Shown here piece by piece: positions 8,758 to 21,800 of a stretch of DNA of 64,000 nucleotides. Position 1 is the first letter of the stretch. Each line of letters starts with the position of its first letter. The notes below the pieces were generated by a model that saw only the letters and a program-made list of their open reading frames with translations, was not told where the DNA came from and ran no database searches. This stretch comes from Amoebophrya sp. A120 (Eukaryota > Sar > Dinophyceae > Syndiniales > Amoebophryaceae), in the NCBI GenBank assembly GCA_905178155.1, contig CAJINV010000005.1:7308989-7372988 (forward strand). The letters are read 5' to 3'. A program made the position numbers and the translations under genes.

Positions 8758-11700
8758 CGCCTACAGCTCGGGCGAAAACTTTGTCAGGGGCGTGTGCGCT
8801 CTGGGAAGGTTGCTCGGCCGCGGTACTAGAAGGACAAGTAGAGCTACAAGCTCTGGCAGCTTTATCGCGGATTGGAAGCTGCTGGAGGAAGAGTTTGTTC
8901 TTCCAGTCGAGGGACAGGAAGCTCCAAGTGGAAGCTCTTTGCGAGTTGAAGGTTTTGACGTCGATAAGGCTGGTGCAAAAGTTCAGGTGGGTTACGACGC
9001 AGCAACGCCTTCTTTTTCCTCGTCCTCCGGAAAGCCAAATAAATGCGGACAACATGATTCCCCTGACATTGGCGCTGCCCCTGCCTTGTTCCACCGGTCT
9101 CCTGGTGGTGCCGCCGAGATGCGCACCACGAGTCCAGACGAAGAGCTGCGGCGCATTTCACAGCGAGGAGCACTAGCTGCTTCCGGAGAGGAACTAGCTG
9201 CCTTTGCTGCAACGAAGTCTGGTGCGATGGAAGTGGTTTCACGGGGGAAAGAACTGTCGAACAACGCTGCAGACCAAACGCCGCTGCTGCGCCAGGCGAC
9301 GTCACATGGGAAATCCGAGACGGACGAGGTAGCGACGAGTGCTGTGGTTGCGGAGGATGAAGAAGGAGCGTCTTGTATGCAAGATACAGTTCTCACGCCA
9401 GCAGGCAGCTCGATTACTTCCCCGCCTCATCTCCCGCAATTTTTATCTCCGGAAGATCCGGCAGGTCAAGAAGGCTCCCCCACCTCTGGAGGTGGAGGTC
9501 CAGCGGAGATGGAAAATAATCAATTCGCGGAAATAAATCTCCTCCGCCTCACCTCCGCCATTCGGGAAAACGCGCGGCAGCGGGTGGAGAGGGAATTCCT
9601 GGTGGAAGATTTGCTGCACCATGCGGCGACGAGAAGGAATGGATATGAAACAAAAAGAAGGCAGGGTGTAAAAATATCGGCACAAAGCGAGGACAAAAAG
9701 GTCCAATTACAACACGAAGGAACGAAGCCGCCGACTTTGCTGCACGACAGCGAGAATGCGCGGACTCTCCTTCCTATCGTCGCGCTTCTCGAGGCGTTGC
9801 ACTCCTTGCAGGCGCTGGACTGCGGGCTGTTTTTGGCGATTCTAAAACGCGTGAGGCCGCTGCTGGTTGTTGAGCCGTCGAGGGCGGTGGGAGACGAGGT
9901 AGAATCTTCAGCAGCATGTTTCTCTACTTCGTCTTCACGAGCGGCTGAACGATCAGAAGAAGAACAACTGGCATCCAGTGGAAGTAGTGTGCCATCAAAG
10001 ACTAGCGCAGGAGCAAGCGATAAAAACGAAGTTGATGTAGCGGACAACTATGAAGATTGTAGCAGCAGCGGGGAGGCGGGGGCCGATGGCGAAGATGATC
10101 ATAGGTCCAAGAACCTCCATGCGAGAGCCGCGAGATTGACATCTTCAGCCTCTGCAAGCAAGCGTTCTAGGAACGATAAGAAGAGGAAGATGAAGAGCAT
10201 CAAAGCGCGTTACGTGTACACGCGGAATCGAAAGTTGGAGCGGAAGGAGTATTTGAAACGAGAGTACGAGAAGCATGTTCTGGCGAAACAGAAGGACGCA
10301 CTGACCAGCTTTCAAAGATTTTTCCTTATCGGAATGCAGTATGTGTACTACTATCCTAGGCACGACGACCTCCACGTGGCGGACGCGGACGTCGGTAAAA
10401 ATATTGGAACGAATGAAAATAAGAATCATTATCTTCACGCACGACACGGCAACCTAAACTTTTATGCTCGACATCTGGGGTTGAAATTGAAAACATCGCA
10501 AGATCAGTGTCACGAGGCAAAAATGACAGCGCAAATTGAAGACGCCAGACACGTTCTACACAACCTGTTTTACGAACGGTGCATAGGGGACGAGGGAGTT
10601 TCGACGTATAGGGAAGGGAGGAAGGGGCGGGGGGCGACATTTGTTTCGCAGAACAAGGAACTACGTGTTGAAGCCGGCGAATCATGCGAACAAGTAGCGA
10701 TGAATGAAAACGATAACGAAGTTGCTCTTCTTGAAGATGAAGTGGCAAGAACACCGAACAGGAGCCCCGATCTTTCGGCACTCGCCGGCGCTCCAGTAGC
10801 CACCTCCGGTCAGCAGCACAGTGTCAGAAACCTGATTGCCTTTGCGAGTCGCTTGATATCATCTCAAGTAGGTGCCTCTTCGCGCAGGCCTTTGGAAGTA
10901 GCAGTGCCGTCTTCGACTTGGTCCGCAAACACAAGACTATCAGCTGCTGCGTCGCTAAGCGCAACAGCGCCTCTGCCCATCTGGATAACAAATCTCTTGC
11001 TCCAGGTGAGTCGCCAGATCCCGCAGGAAAAAAGATTTTCGAAGAAGAACACAGCAAGTGAAGACGCAAAGATGAGAACTACTGCGGCAAGAACCGAGTC
11101 CAGGGATGAATGCGAGAAGCTTTGCCTTTCTCTCGAACAAGACCCGGACACAGACGCGCAAGCGCGATTCATAAAACAACTAACCCAATGCCTGTTTTAC
11201 TTTGAAGTTTACGGCGAAAGAAGTAGAAGCGATAGCAGTTCTGGTTCTCATGAGGCTTGTTCAGTTTCTGTTTCTCATGCGCCGTCTCCAGCACGACGAG
11301 ATGAAAATCTCGACCACAAGGACCACGATGATTCTGCAGCACAAGTAGCACAAATGATCCGGAAGACCTGTCTGCCGTTTCTGATCGAGTTGCAATCTGA
11401 ATTGTTGACGGCGGCAACAGTCGGGAAACGCGAGTTTCTGCACAAGCCCGCCTACTCCTACCCCATGAAAGACACCGTCGTGATGATTCTGAAGCTGATC
11501 CGGCTGTACAACTCGTCCGGTTCGTTTTCTTGCAACTCTACTACTTGTGCTGATGAAGCTGAAGGTGAAAAAGTAGGGCCAAGCGACACTTTTTTCTCCA
11601 CGATCGCTGATGAGTATTTACGTTCAACCTCCGTCTTCTGCGGGGAGCAGGAAAAGAAGAAGTTTTTTCAGCCACCCACGAGGGGAAATGACATTGAAAT

Positions 11701-12115
11701 AGCGGGTAGTGGTACTAGTAGTGCAACATCACCTACAGAACTCAAAAATCTACTGCCTCAGCAGAACCACAAAACCGGCGGCGAGGAAAGCGAGAACGGC
11801 AACACCGGCGCGTCTTTATTGCGACGTGAAGATCATCATGCAGCCAGGTTCTTGTACAACTACGATGCTTTGTCACAAGAAGAATTCAATGCGCTGATGC
11901 TGGGCGAGAATGGAATCGAGGAGGAAAAGAAGAACCAGACCGCGTGGGAGAGTCATGAGCATGTTGCTTTTTCTTCCCCTAGTACGTCGACCCGTGCAGA
12001 ACGTTACTCCTTCAATACACCTAATGAGAGTTGTAATTTTATCATGAGCGAGGGAGTACCAATACTACATCAAATTCAAAGCCAAGAAACTCAAACAGCC
12101 AGGGCGCACTTGTGA
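8758..12115 (+). CDS. Last exon of unrecognised host gene (over 1,100 codons)
   Basis: Open frame from just after a family-A introner end (GATA at 8754-8757) to TGA at 12113-12115. The frame is open upstream of the first possible start (GTG 8792), so this is an internal/terminal exon whose 5' exons lie left of the retroelement. The product is hydrophilic, Ser/Glu-rich and low in complexity. It has a strongly basic stretch (KKRKMKSIKARYVYTRNRK) near the middle and several Leu-rich helical segments (for example LPIVALLEALHSLQALDCGL). I recognise no family; organellar RNA-binding helical-repeat proteins look similar in composition, but no diagnostic motif is seen. It is unusual here in having 3.3 kb of coding sequence with no introner. 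Confidence 0.6.
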
Positions 12116-12829
12116 AATAAAACAGTCCTGTGATTCTTCTACTTATCGACGAAAATAGTGAAAGCTCTGCACGTCGTGCACAACAAGACGGTGGCCGATC
12201 TGAAATGTTGACGGACACGGAGCTTTCAGCTTTATTGTATGCTTATGCTGATTATTATTCTTGGCGCGCCAATACTGTTCTTGGCGCGCCAATACTGTTC
12301 TTGGCGCCCCTAATAAAAATGTTTGAGGAGAGAACAACCTCGTGATGTTGCGAGCAGGTGCGACCTGTTCTGTGAAAAAATAAAAGTGAGTCGATGCAGG
12401 AGCGCAAAACATGAGGGAGCTCCTTGGATGGACCGTGCACAGAGGAAAACTAACAACTACGGGTGCTAGTAGCTGGATTTCAGCTCTGAGAAGCGCCGCT
12501 GGTGGGGACGAATTTTAGAAGTTTTATACACATTCATTTGTAATTTTTCCACCGTTTTTGCAACCGCAATTAGCTACGGAGGAACAAGGTGAACGAAACG
12601 TAAGAGAAGAAAAAAAATTGATTTTTTGACGTGGAGATCCAAATCGAGAAGATCTTCGTGCATCCAATTCAAAACTATCCACAGTAAATTTCCCGTACAT
12701 GTGAAACTAAAAATGCGGTCTCGGCATGATCCTAATTTTTTTAGCATGACAATTGTTACACTGCAAATTGGTGAAATTTGTGATGCATCTTGTACATGTA
12801 CGGGAAATTTGTATTGCATAAAAACCAAG
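12116..12829. other. Intergenic region
   Basis: About 0.7 kb between the stop of the upstream gene and the ATG at 12830. It holds a 20-bp tandem repeat (12261-12300) and an inverted repeat whose arms, around 12680-12697 and 12792-12812, share a CCCGTACATGT-type core. That could be a small introner in the 5' UTR. No promoter element is recognised. Confidence 0.5.
12261..12310 (+). repeat. 20-bp tandem repeat
   Basis: TTGGCGCGCCAATACTGTTC occurs twice in perfect tandem (12261-12280, 12281-12300), followed by a partial third unit. Confidence 0.9.
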
Positions 12830-15800
12830 ATGGCCTACTCGCAGACCCTTTCCGGGTCCGACCGGGGGCTGCACATCGTTTTTCTCGGAGACCTATGCAT
12901 TGCAAAAGTATCGTACTCGTATAAATGCATTACAAATTTCCCTGGCATGAGAAATAAAATTTGTAATGCTGATTTGTAATGCATAATTGCAGTACGAGTA
13001 CGATGCTTTTGCACAGGATAAGACCCAGAGATAGGCCAGTCGACACTGCTGAAGTATTTCAGAAAGGAAACTCCCGTATCAAGTGTAAAAATGTCTGGGT
13101 CTGGAAGAATCATGCTGCTTCTGCATGACACAGGAGGTCTGGCATGGAAGCTCTAGCGTCACAGGTTTCGAGAAGCTTCCGCAATGCCGAATCCGCATGA
13201 CAAATCCCCCACTTTGGTGACAGAAAGTGAGCAGCTTTTGCTGCCTATGCATCAGAGATTTTTGTGTGTTCTGAAATGCGCATCACAAGTTACATCCTTC
13301 CAGACCCTGACATTTTTGCGCTTGATATCCCGGCACGGTAAACAACGTCGGAGTGGCGACCCCGTTATGGATTGCAAAAGTTAAAGTATCGTACTGGTAC
13401 TAGTAGTGCTTCGCATTACAAATTCACTCAGCATGACAAATGGAATTGGTCATGCTGTTTTACCTTGGAATGGGGATTTGTAATGCATGACTGCGATTAC
13501 TACGAGAAGTGCGATACTTTTGCACAGGATACCCGTCCAACCGCAACGAGATCTTGGATTTCAGCAAGCACCGCGGCCAGCAGCACGAAGCAGGTATCCT
13601 GTGAAAAAACGTCCTCAGCCTAGGTTTGTCATGCGAATCTGCATGCCTGAAATATTTCTCATGCGCAGTAAAGCCATGCGAAGCATTTTCTAATGCAGGA
13701 GCTGTCTGGGAGCTACTACTTGTAATGCTCGAATCAGGATAAGTGTTAGTGGACTTGAGAACACTCGCACACACTTACACACGTTTGCTCCACTGAGCTC
13801 GTTATCAACAGCAGTTCAATGAATTCTCTCAATTGCAAGCAAGCAAGCAAGTGACGCAAGTCTCTTGCTGCGTTACATCCTGTAGGTTCAATTCATCCAA
13901 ATTCAGCGCATTCATATGGACCGAACCTGGTCAGAGTCAAGTGGCAAAACAGCATGGGAGTCCACTCCTCAACCTGCTCAGATTGGTGCTCGACCCTGGC
14001 GGGAGTCAAGTCCCCCAGGGCGACCATTCTGAACGTCTGGACCGAGCTGAGTCCATTCATTTCACTACGATCCTGATGGCTTTGCCTTCGTAGTATTTGG
14101 GGGATTCGCGGAACATGGTGAAGAGTTTCCTTTAGGATCTAGATAGATTCTGACCATTTCCCTAAGGATCTAGCTAGTTCAGGTCATTCAGAGCTGTCAT
14201 TTCATTGGGAACAGGCGTCATTTGGGGCGATCGTGTTACGTGTGTGCGGGATCGATTTCCATGACCAACACCCCTCCTCAATCGCTGCGGCGGTGGTGCT
14301 AATCTGGATAGCGTCCTACCACACTCCCCTCCTGAGCGCGCTGTGGTGAACTAGCTATCCCCTCTAGAAACCAAAATAAATCGAATAAGTATAGCCTACT
14401 TTAGCCTTGCCCTTGTGATTCCCCTCTATAAACGTGTCTAAATCATCCTCATCGTCAGAGGAGTCACAAATAAAAGACTTAGGGTCGGGGTTATCAATAT
14501 GGTGCAAGAGTAAGCGTCTCTGCGGCACACTACACTCGAGCTTCGTGAGACCGTCTGCCTTCATTAGGTAGGTCGGGCAGAACATGATCTGGCTCGCTGC
14601 GTCTCTCACGCGGAGATATCGCAGTGCGTAGTGCCTCGATTTCGGTTTGTTGTCTGTGCTCTTAGCTGTAGTTATCGCGGACTGGTTGTCGATCCACAAT
14701 ATGGCATCATCCAGGGAGGGAGATAAGCCATTCTGCTTTTCCACCATGACAGTGGGTAGAGGTTTGAAGAACTCTGTAAAGTCATTCTGCTCGCTCAGCA
14801 CAATAGTGTCGGAAGCAGCTATATACTCCGCCTCCGCCGTGGAGTACGCCCTCACGGTCTGCCGGTTGCTACGCCAACAGATCGGGAAGCCGCGGAAGTA
14901 CATAATGCTACCACTAGTGCTTCGCATGGTCTTGCAACAGTTCGCAAAACTAGCATCCGAAAACAGATTCACATCAGGCAAGTCTCTCCCGTCGGGCAGT
15001 AGCTTGCTGTAGATTCTGTTGAATTCTTCCTCAATTTCCGGACTATACGACAGACCCTGCTCCTTCGTTGTCAATAGATACTTCAGAATCTTCTTACAGG
15101 CGTTTACGACAGGCCGAGTCGCCGGCTTGCCCACGTATCTGGCGACAGTGGCAACCGGGACAACAATGTCTACCCTGCAAGTGGTTGCAGCCCACTGCAG
15201 AGAGCCAACGACCTCTCGAAGGGGAAAACCTTCAATAACTTTAGCTCCTTCAACTTCTTTAGCGAGTTCAGACTCATCGAAGTTTGGCGAGTGGACCGGC
15301 TTGCCCGCTTCTGAGACGTGGAATTTCTTACAAATCTTGGATATGTACTCTGTCATCACGATCCTAACGGTTCGTAGATTCCAGTTGTAGTACACTATTG
15401 ACCCTAGGAAGTCAAACTTCTTGGACACAGAGTTAAACTCCGGAACAAGCTCGACGTCGATCATGCGCCCCTTGACGTGGTGCAAGATCTCCGCAAGTTC
15501 TCCAGCCAACTCGGACCCAGTCGGAGGACCTGTGATAAGATTATCGTCGACATACACTGCCAACTTCAGAAACTTCCCAGGGTGTTCCAAGCTCGGTTTC
15601 TTCCACAGACCTGGCGCAGAGGGACAGGGTTCCCAACCTAGCTTGGTCAGTACTTCCTCATACTTCTTATACCAGAGCCTGGGGGCGTCTTTCAAGCCGT
15701 AAAGCGCTTTCTTGAGCTTGACGATCTCCACGCCGTGCTTCTTCGCCCAGATGGGTGGCAAGCGGCAGAAGACGTCGCGATCAAGTAAGGCATTGAGAAA

Positions 15801-18800
15801 CGCACTATCAAGGTCGAACGGGATCACATCATCACCGTCTGCGGCTGCAGCGGCTAGAAGTAACCTGTTAGCGGCATGGGACACAACAGGAGCGAAAGTG
15901 TCCAGCTCGCCCGAACGATCTAGATTACCGAGTACTACTGCTCGCGCTTTCTTCGTACCGTCACGCTTCTCGGTAAGAAGGATAGCAATAGGCAAAACCT
16001 GCTTTGCGGTCGCTAGCTCCTCGTCAGTAGCTGGCTCCCACACTTTATAGGCTTCAAGTCTACAATCTTCCTTGTTGGTTGCTGCGTTCCATTCGACTGA
16101 GTCTTTGCAACGAGCAGGATCCAACTTGGCCGATGTAGTCAAGTAACACTGGACGTCGAGGAATTCCTCACCTTCCTCGCGATCATCCTGTGCTGCTATT
16201 GCTGCGGCAAAGGCACTAGCGTCCTTTCTCAATTCTGCGAGCTCTTTCTTAGTACGTCTCACGCGCTTTGTCTTGTCCTTTCTCCCTTTGGGACGACCAC
16301 GACCTCGCGGCTTGGAGTTGCGGTTGCCAGCCACAATCCTTGCCGGAGACGGGCTCGCCTTTCTTGGACTAGATAAGCTGCTGTGAGTGGGGTGATCGTC
16401 CAGATTCCCCTCCTCAGGTTTAACACCTTCAGGCTCGGGATCTATCTGGCCCGGATCATCTTCCCTATCCAGACTTTCAACTACCAACGTCTCTTCAGGA
16501 CCGTCAGGCTGCCTACCAGTGTGCTCCGAGACATCCACCCCCAGCCGGTGCTCAGCCCTTTTGATCAGACCGACACACGGGAGAGATGGCGCACACGACG
16601 CTCCACTAGGTAGGGCCTCGATTGCGTCACACTCGACATAGATACCTTTGGAGTTAGGAACTAGGTCTTCAATATTCTTCACGAGGTACTCCTCACGGAA
16701 CTTGACGTCGATGGTAGAATACTCCATCCAACGATGTCCCGCGGCGGACCGGCCGTCCGTGACATACGTCCCAACCCGCCAGCCCGAAGACTTAGGACAA
16801 AGGCCGAGAAATACACCACGACGAAATGGCGCGGACAGCTTTGGAGCAACCACTTCTACTCCCCCCTCAGGAGCTTCATGAGCTTCGCCTTTCTTGACTT
16901 GTTCACGAAAATAAACGAGACAACCAAAACGCCTTAGCATCCTTGTGCCAACTTTCGAGCTATTTCTTCCAGTTCTCTCATCCAGAATTTCTGCAGGAGT
17001 CTTTCCGTCGTACTCAGGCATTTTGCTATACTTATGCGGAAGGCGGTCCCAGCATGCTGCAGCGTACTCGACCGAGTAGCACCACAGACGCTTGTCCACG
17101 TTCACCAACATCGCACGCACAGCGCCGAATATGGTCCGCATAAAGCGTTCGCAGGTTCCGTTCTGCTCTGGGTTGTAGGGAACCGTAGGAGCATCACCGA
17201 CCCGCAGCGATTGCATGACCTTGGTCATGGAGTCACTGCCCAGAGCTGGCTCATTGTCCCTACGGACGAACCATGCCACTTTGTCCTCGAGGGTCAAAGC
17301 GTAGTTCTGGCGAATGCCTTTTATTACTTCTTCCAAAACCTCAACGCAGTCACTTTTCAGCTTAAGAGGGACACAGAAACACTTCTTGATGGCATCACAG
17401 ATGACCACAAGCACGCAGGTGCGTGACCGAATCGATACAGGTTTAATACCTACCGCGAAGTCCATCGCGAGTAGTTTCAATGGCTCAGGTTTGTAATTAC
17501 TAGTGTCTCGCTCCTTTGCGTGAGAGCTTCTCGCGCCTTTCGCTTTGTCGCATTCTCAGTCAGAGGGCCCCGGGGCCATTTTGTGGGTTAAAAAATGGCT
17601 ATTTTTTTTCTGATTTCGAAAAAGCGCGGTCGCTATGGGCCGCCTTAGCGAAGGGGCCGGCGCCGTATTCTTCGCCGGCCAGTTGGTGGCCCTTTGGCCC
17701 GCCCGTCGGTCTGGCCTTTTTCTTCGAAGGACCCCCGCCCGCTCTGATTTTTGTTGGTCCGCGCGCGTTGACGGCGCCGCCCTGTTGGTTTGTCTCCCCC
17801 AAGAATAGATTGCAGCTCGTTTGACAGGTCCAGGCGGTATCTTGGGCGCTTTTTTTCTATTGCAGCCGCAATAAGTTCTCAGCCCGGGGCCACAGGCCGG
17901 TTAGCGAAGATTTTTCGAAGGATCAGTGTGTTCAGAAGCTACCTGCAGCGCGCTTCGTAGTGTTTACTCTCATTGTTCCATCGTGTTGCAAATATATTTT
18001 TCCGGGTCCTTTTCCCCTTTTGTTCGTCGTGTGGTCGAAGCCAGTTTTGGTATCAATGTATGCTTTTCGCACACCGCCCCCCATAGAGTCGTTCTTTATC
18101 AGATTATATAATTTGTTTGTGAGTTTTCCATACGACGATGGTGGACGTCGACGGGAACATGCTCACACTTCCGTTCTGCGGTTTTGATCTACCTCTGGAA
18201 AATTACCGGGACATGGTCACACTTCCGCGAATTTCTCGCTGTGCGCGGGGGCGGTATCTCAAGTGGTTTGCGGCTGGTTTGGCAAAGATGGTGGGCAACA
18301 GCAGTGCGGCAGCACTTATCAAAACGAAATCGGAGGCGCAGGTAGGTCTGGAGTTCGAAGCCTGCTGGCGGCGGTTAAAGCTCGCATATCAACAGTGCGA
18401 GCTCGACATGATAAAGTTGCGGCTATCGCGTGCAGCACCGGCGAAGGGAATAGTAGAGCACATTGAGTTCGATGGCACACCGCTCCGCTGCTCGGTGAAA
18501 GGGGTGCACCACACTGGCGATTGTTTCTGCGTTCTCCAGGGCTTCGCGTTTTGGGATGATCGCGACAGCGTTGCTGCGGACAAAGTGCGCGCACAATTCC
18601 GCTTCTCGGAGAGACCGATGGTGCGGCTCTGGCGGTCGCTAGATTTGACGCACATGACCAATGGGCACACCGACGTGCGGACTTATCACGAACTCGATCA
18701 GCTGGAGACGGCCCGAGTATCTTGTGCGAGAGCCCCCGTGTCGGATTTGTCATGCGCAAAAGATGTCACGCAGGTGTCCTCCGAGAGGATATCTGATCAT

Positions 18801-21800
18801 GGTTTTTATTTCGTCCTTCATCATGCGGAGTTCTGTCATGCGTAATTTCCGAGCGTTGTTGTGGATAGTGTGTGTTTTTTCTATATCCAGTTGCCCCCTG
18901 GTCAACAGATGCACAGCATGACAAATCCGACACGGGGTGTTTTTTCGGTGTGATGGGCCGAGTTGATCGAACAAGCGTGTCCTCCTGGCTACGATGTCAA
19001 CTCCAGATTTTTCACTTTGACAAAATACACCGGCGATGGCGCTACTGCCGGCGTCTTGCGGCACTACGTCGGGCAGAGGCATGAACCCGAATTCATCCGG
19101 GCGGGAGGTTCTCTTGCTGGGGAGATGAGCCTGTGGATTTCGGACGAGTGTGCGGGGCACGGATTTCACGGCGGGGTTGGGGACGGTGTGGAAGTCTTTC
19201 TTTCCGATCACGACGCACTCGAGGACTTCAAAAAAGTCTGTCGCAGTTTTCGCAGATCAACCGACCAGCTTCAGAGTGGGGTAGTTCAGTGGTTGGAGGC
19301 GACGTACATGCAGATGCCGCTGTATCGCCTGCAAAACAAGCTGTGCCTAATCTGTCATGCTGTTTTTGGTATTTAGAATTAAAATTGCATGCCTGTCGTA
19401 TGTCCGCCCTAAGTTCCCGGGTATTTTCACCTTTCCTGCACATCCCGTACCACGCTGACTTCGATAGAAGCATTACAGATTAGGCTGCAGTGTTGATTTT
19501 GCATCTCATAACCCTGCACCCGAGGAAAAGGAGAGATACGAGCTTGCAGTGCGAACACTGCTACCGGAGCAGGACGGTCCAGATTCCCTAGCGCTTGCGG
19601 AGGAATTAATCAAGCTGGAACTTCGGTGGGAGTATCGTGTGCAAAAGTATCTTGCTCGTGCAAAGTGCATTCATGCATGACGTAGAGCTGCCATCTTTCT
19701 CTTCATGTGCATGACAGATCTCGCACTACGTATTCTTCAAAAATTTTATCAAGACTTACTCTGCACTTGTGGGGAGCTTTTGCAATGCATATTTCGGGCG
19801 ACTTTTTATTCGGGGCAGCCGCAATGGACCAGACCGATGCCGTGGCGGACCTTGTAGTGCGCCTGAACTTCCCGGAGGTACAGTTCGGGAGATTCGGGAA
19901 CAGCGTAAGCGCAATGCGGCGGTGCGCGGTTTCGTGCCTTGTCGGCCTTCTTCATCTCGGGCGGTTTATCGTTGCCCACTGCCCGCGGGTCGGATTCCTG
20001 AAGCAGGCCCAGGGCCTCAACCTCCCCGGCGACGAATTCATTTCTGCGGCCTGGGGTATTGGCCTCGGGCTTGGCGTCTTTGAAAAGTGCGAGAAGAAGT
20101 TGCTGAAGAGTGACAACATCGCTCGACTACATGAAATCGAGACGGAGTTTCTCGCCGATTTGGAGACCTTCCGTTGCGCAAACTGGTGGTGTATTTTACA
20201 GGTCTCCGGCCTCAAGGAAGACAAGGTTGCCGCGCTCGTCCAAAATATTGGGTACGCGATAGAAGCAGCAGCGGTGAGCTTTTCCGAGTTCCCCTTCCGC
20301 CGGCTGCGGGTGGCGCCGTACAGCGTGCTGCGGCCGCAAGAGAGGTTTAACCTGCGCGCGTTCCTCGAGCGTGTGGCAGCACTTCCGGAGGACGAGTGTG
20401 ATTCGGGGTTTACGTGGAAGCTCAAATCCCTACAGAACACGGCCCCCACCATCCTGGACCAGTGTTCCGGGTCATTAAAGGACGTCTGCGAACTTGTTCT
20501 GACCATGCCGCAGGCGATATATTACTGCGAGAGGACCCACAAGTTCTCGAGTAGGATGAACAAAGGTCGATGCAGTTTCCCCGTTGTCAATGAGTCCGCC
20601 TGGAATGAACGCTTCGCCCAGTGTAGTCATCTCCTCGCCCCAACCGTGCAACAGCTTCCAGCGGGCCCGGCTTCCATCGAGGAGGCCTGGAAAGAGAGCG
20701 GGGCGCACCAGGTCCGTACGTCTTCAATGTTCTGGTCGGAGTTCGCTCTACCGGCCGGCACAACTCTTGAAAACCAGGAAAAACATATGGTGGAAACAAT
20801 GCCGACCTTCCTCTACGCCAAACATGACCCGGACCGGAGGGCGCGACTGGTGCGGAAAGTTGTGGCGCACCGGGAGACCCTGCGCACCGCAGCGGTGGAG
20901 AAAATGGGAAAACTCCTGTCGCGGAAGGAGAAGATACAGAGCGATGAGGTGGACAAGATCACGCAATTTAAGATCACCAACAGCTGCAATCTCACTTCAC
21001 AAATCACGGACAAGCACCTTCTGGACGCGATCAACGGGCTCCGGGGGCAGGGCGTCGACAATCTCGCCAAGAGTGCGTGTCTGCAGCTGCCACTCACCGA
21101 CGAGTTCGAAGCGCGGGTAGTATCTGCTGCGGAAGAACTCCAGTTCTCCCTATCACTAGAGTGAGAATGTCTGATCCTTGGGCCAGAACAGAACTACGCC
21201 GATGCTTAGGTAGAATTTCGCTAGTAGCTTTTCTGCATGACAAACACAAAGACCAACCGCCCCGCTTTCGTAGTTCTGTCTGGGCACCGGGGGCAGGTTT
21301 TTTTGCAAGCCCATATCAGTTGCCCTACTTCCGCCTCCCGGACCTGGATTACCGTGTCACCGAGCTGCTGCGGCGTTTTGCCGGTGGGGAGCAGATACGG
21401 GGGGGACTTCTTGTCGTCCGCCCTGTCAGTCTGGACGAGTGGAATTTGGAAGCGGAGGTGGAAATATATCAGATTGCGCTTGCAGTGAAGCGGCCTTATT
21501 TTCTCGGTGGTGTGATGCTTGAGGCGCAGCAGGGACACCAGGACGACTCCGGCCTGTACTGGAAAACAAACGACTTTGCCGAGTTTACCACCTTTGAAGA
21601 CAGCAGCGAGATCTATTTCGTTCCGCCCGCGCACGTCCAGGCAGTTTCTGTTGCCTGTGTCGGGCTCCCCTTCCCGCTGACTGCACACAGCGTCCCGTTC
21701 TTTCCCGGGGCAGAGCGTCTCGCTGGGGGCCGTGTCAAGAAGAGGGAGCAGGTGGAAAACCGTTCGGGGCACCAGGCAGAGAGGCGGGTGCGGGAGTTGA

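Noticed and set aside
14364-17480. Minus-strand 1038-codon Copia pol ORF as a complete gene
   Set aside because: It lacks the protease and pre-integrase parts, which lie at 28485-29111 beyond the inserted transposon; it is the 3' part of a broken gene.
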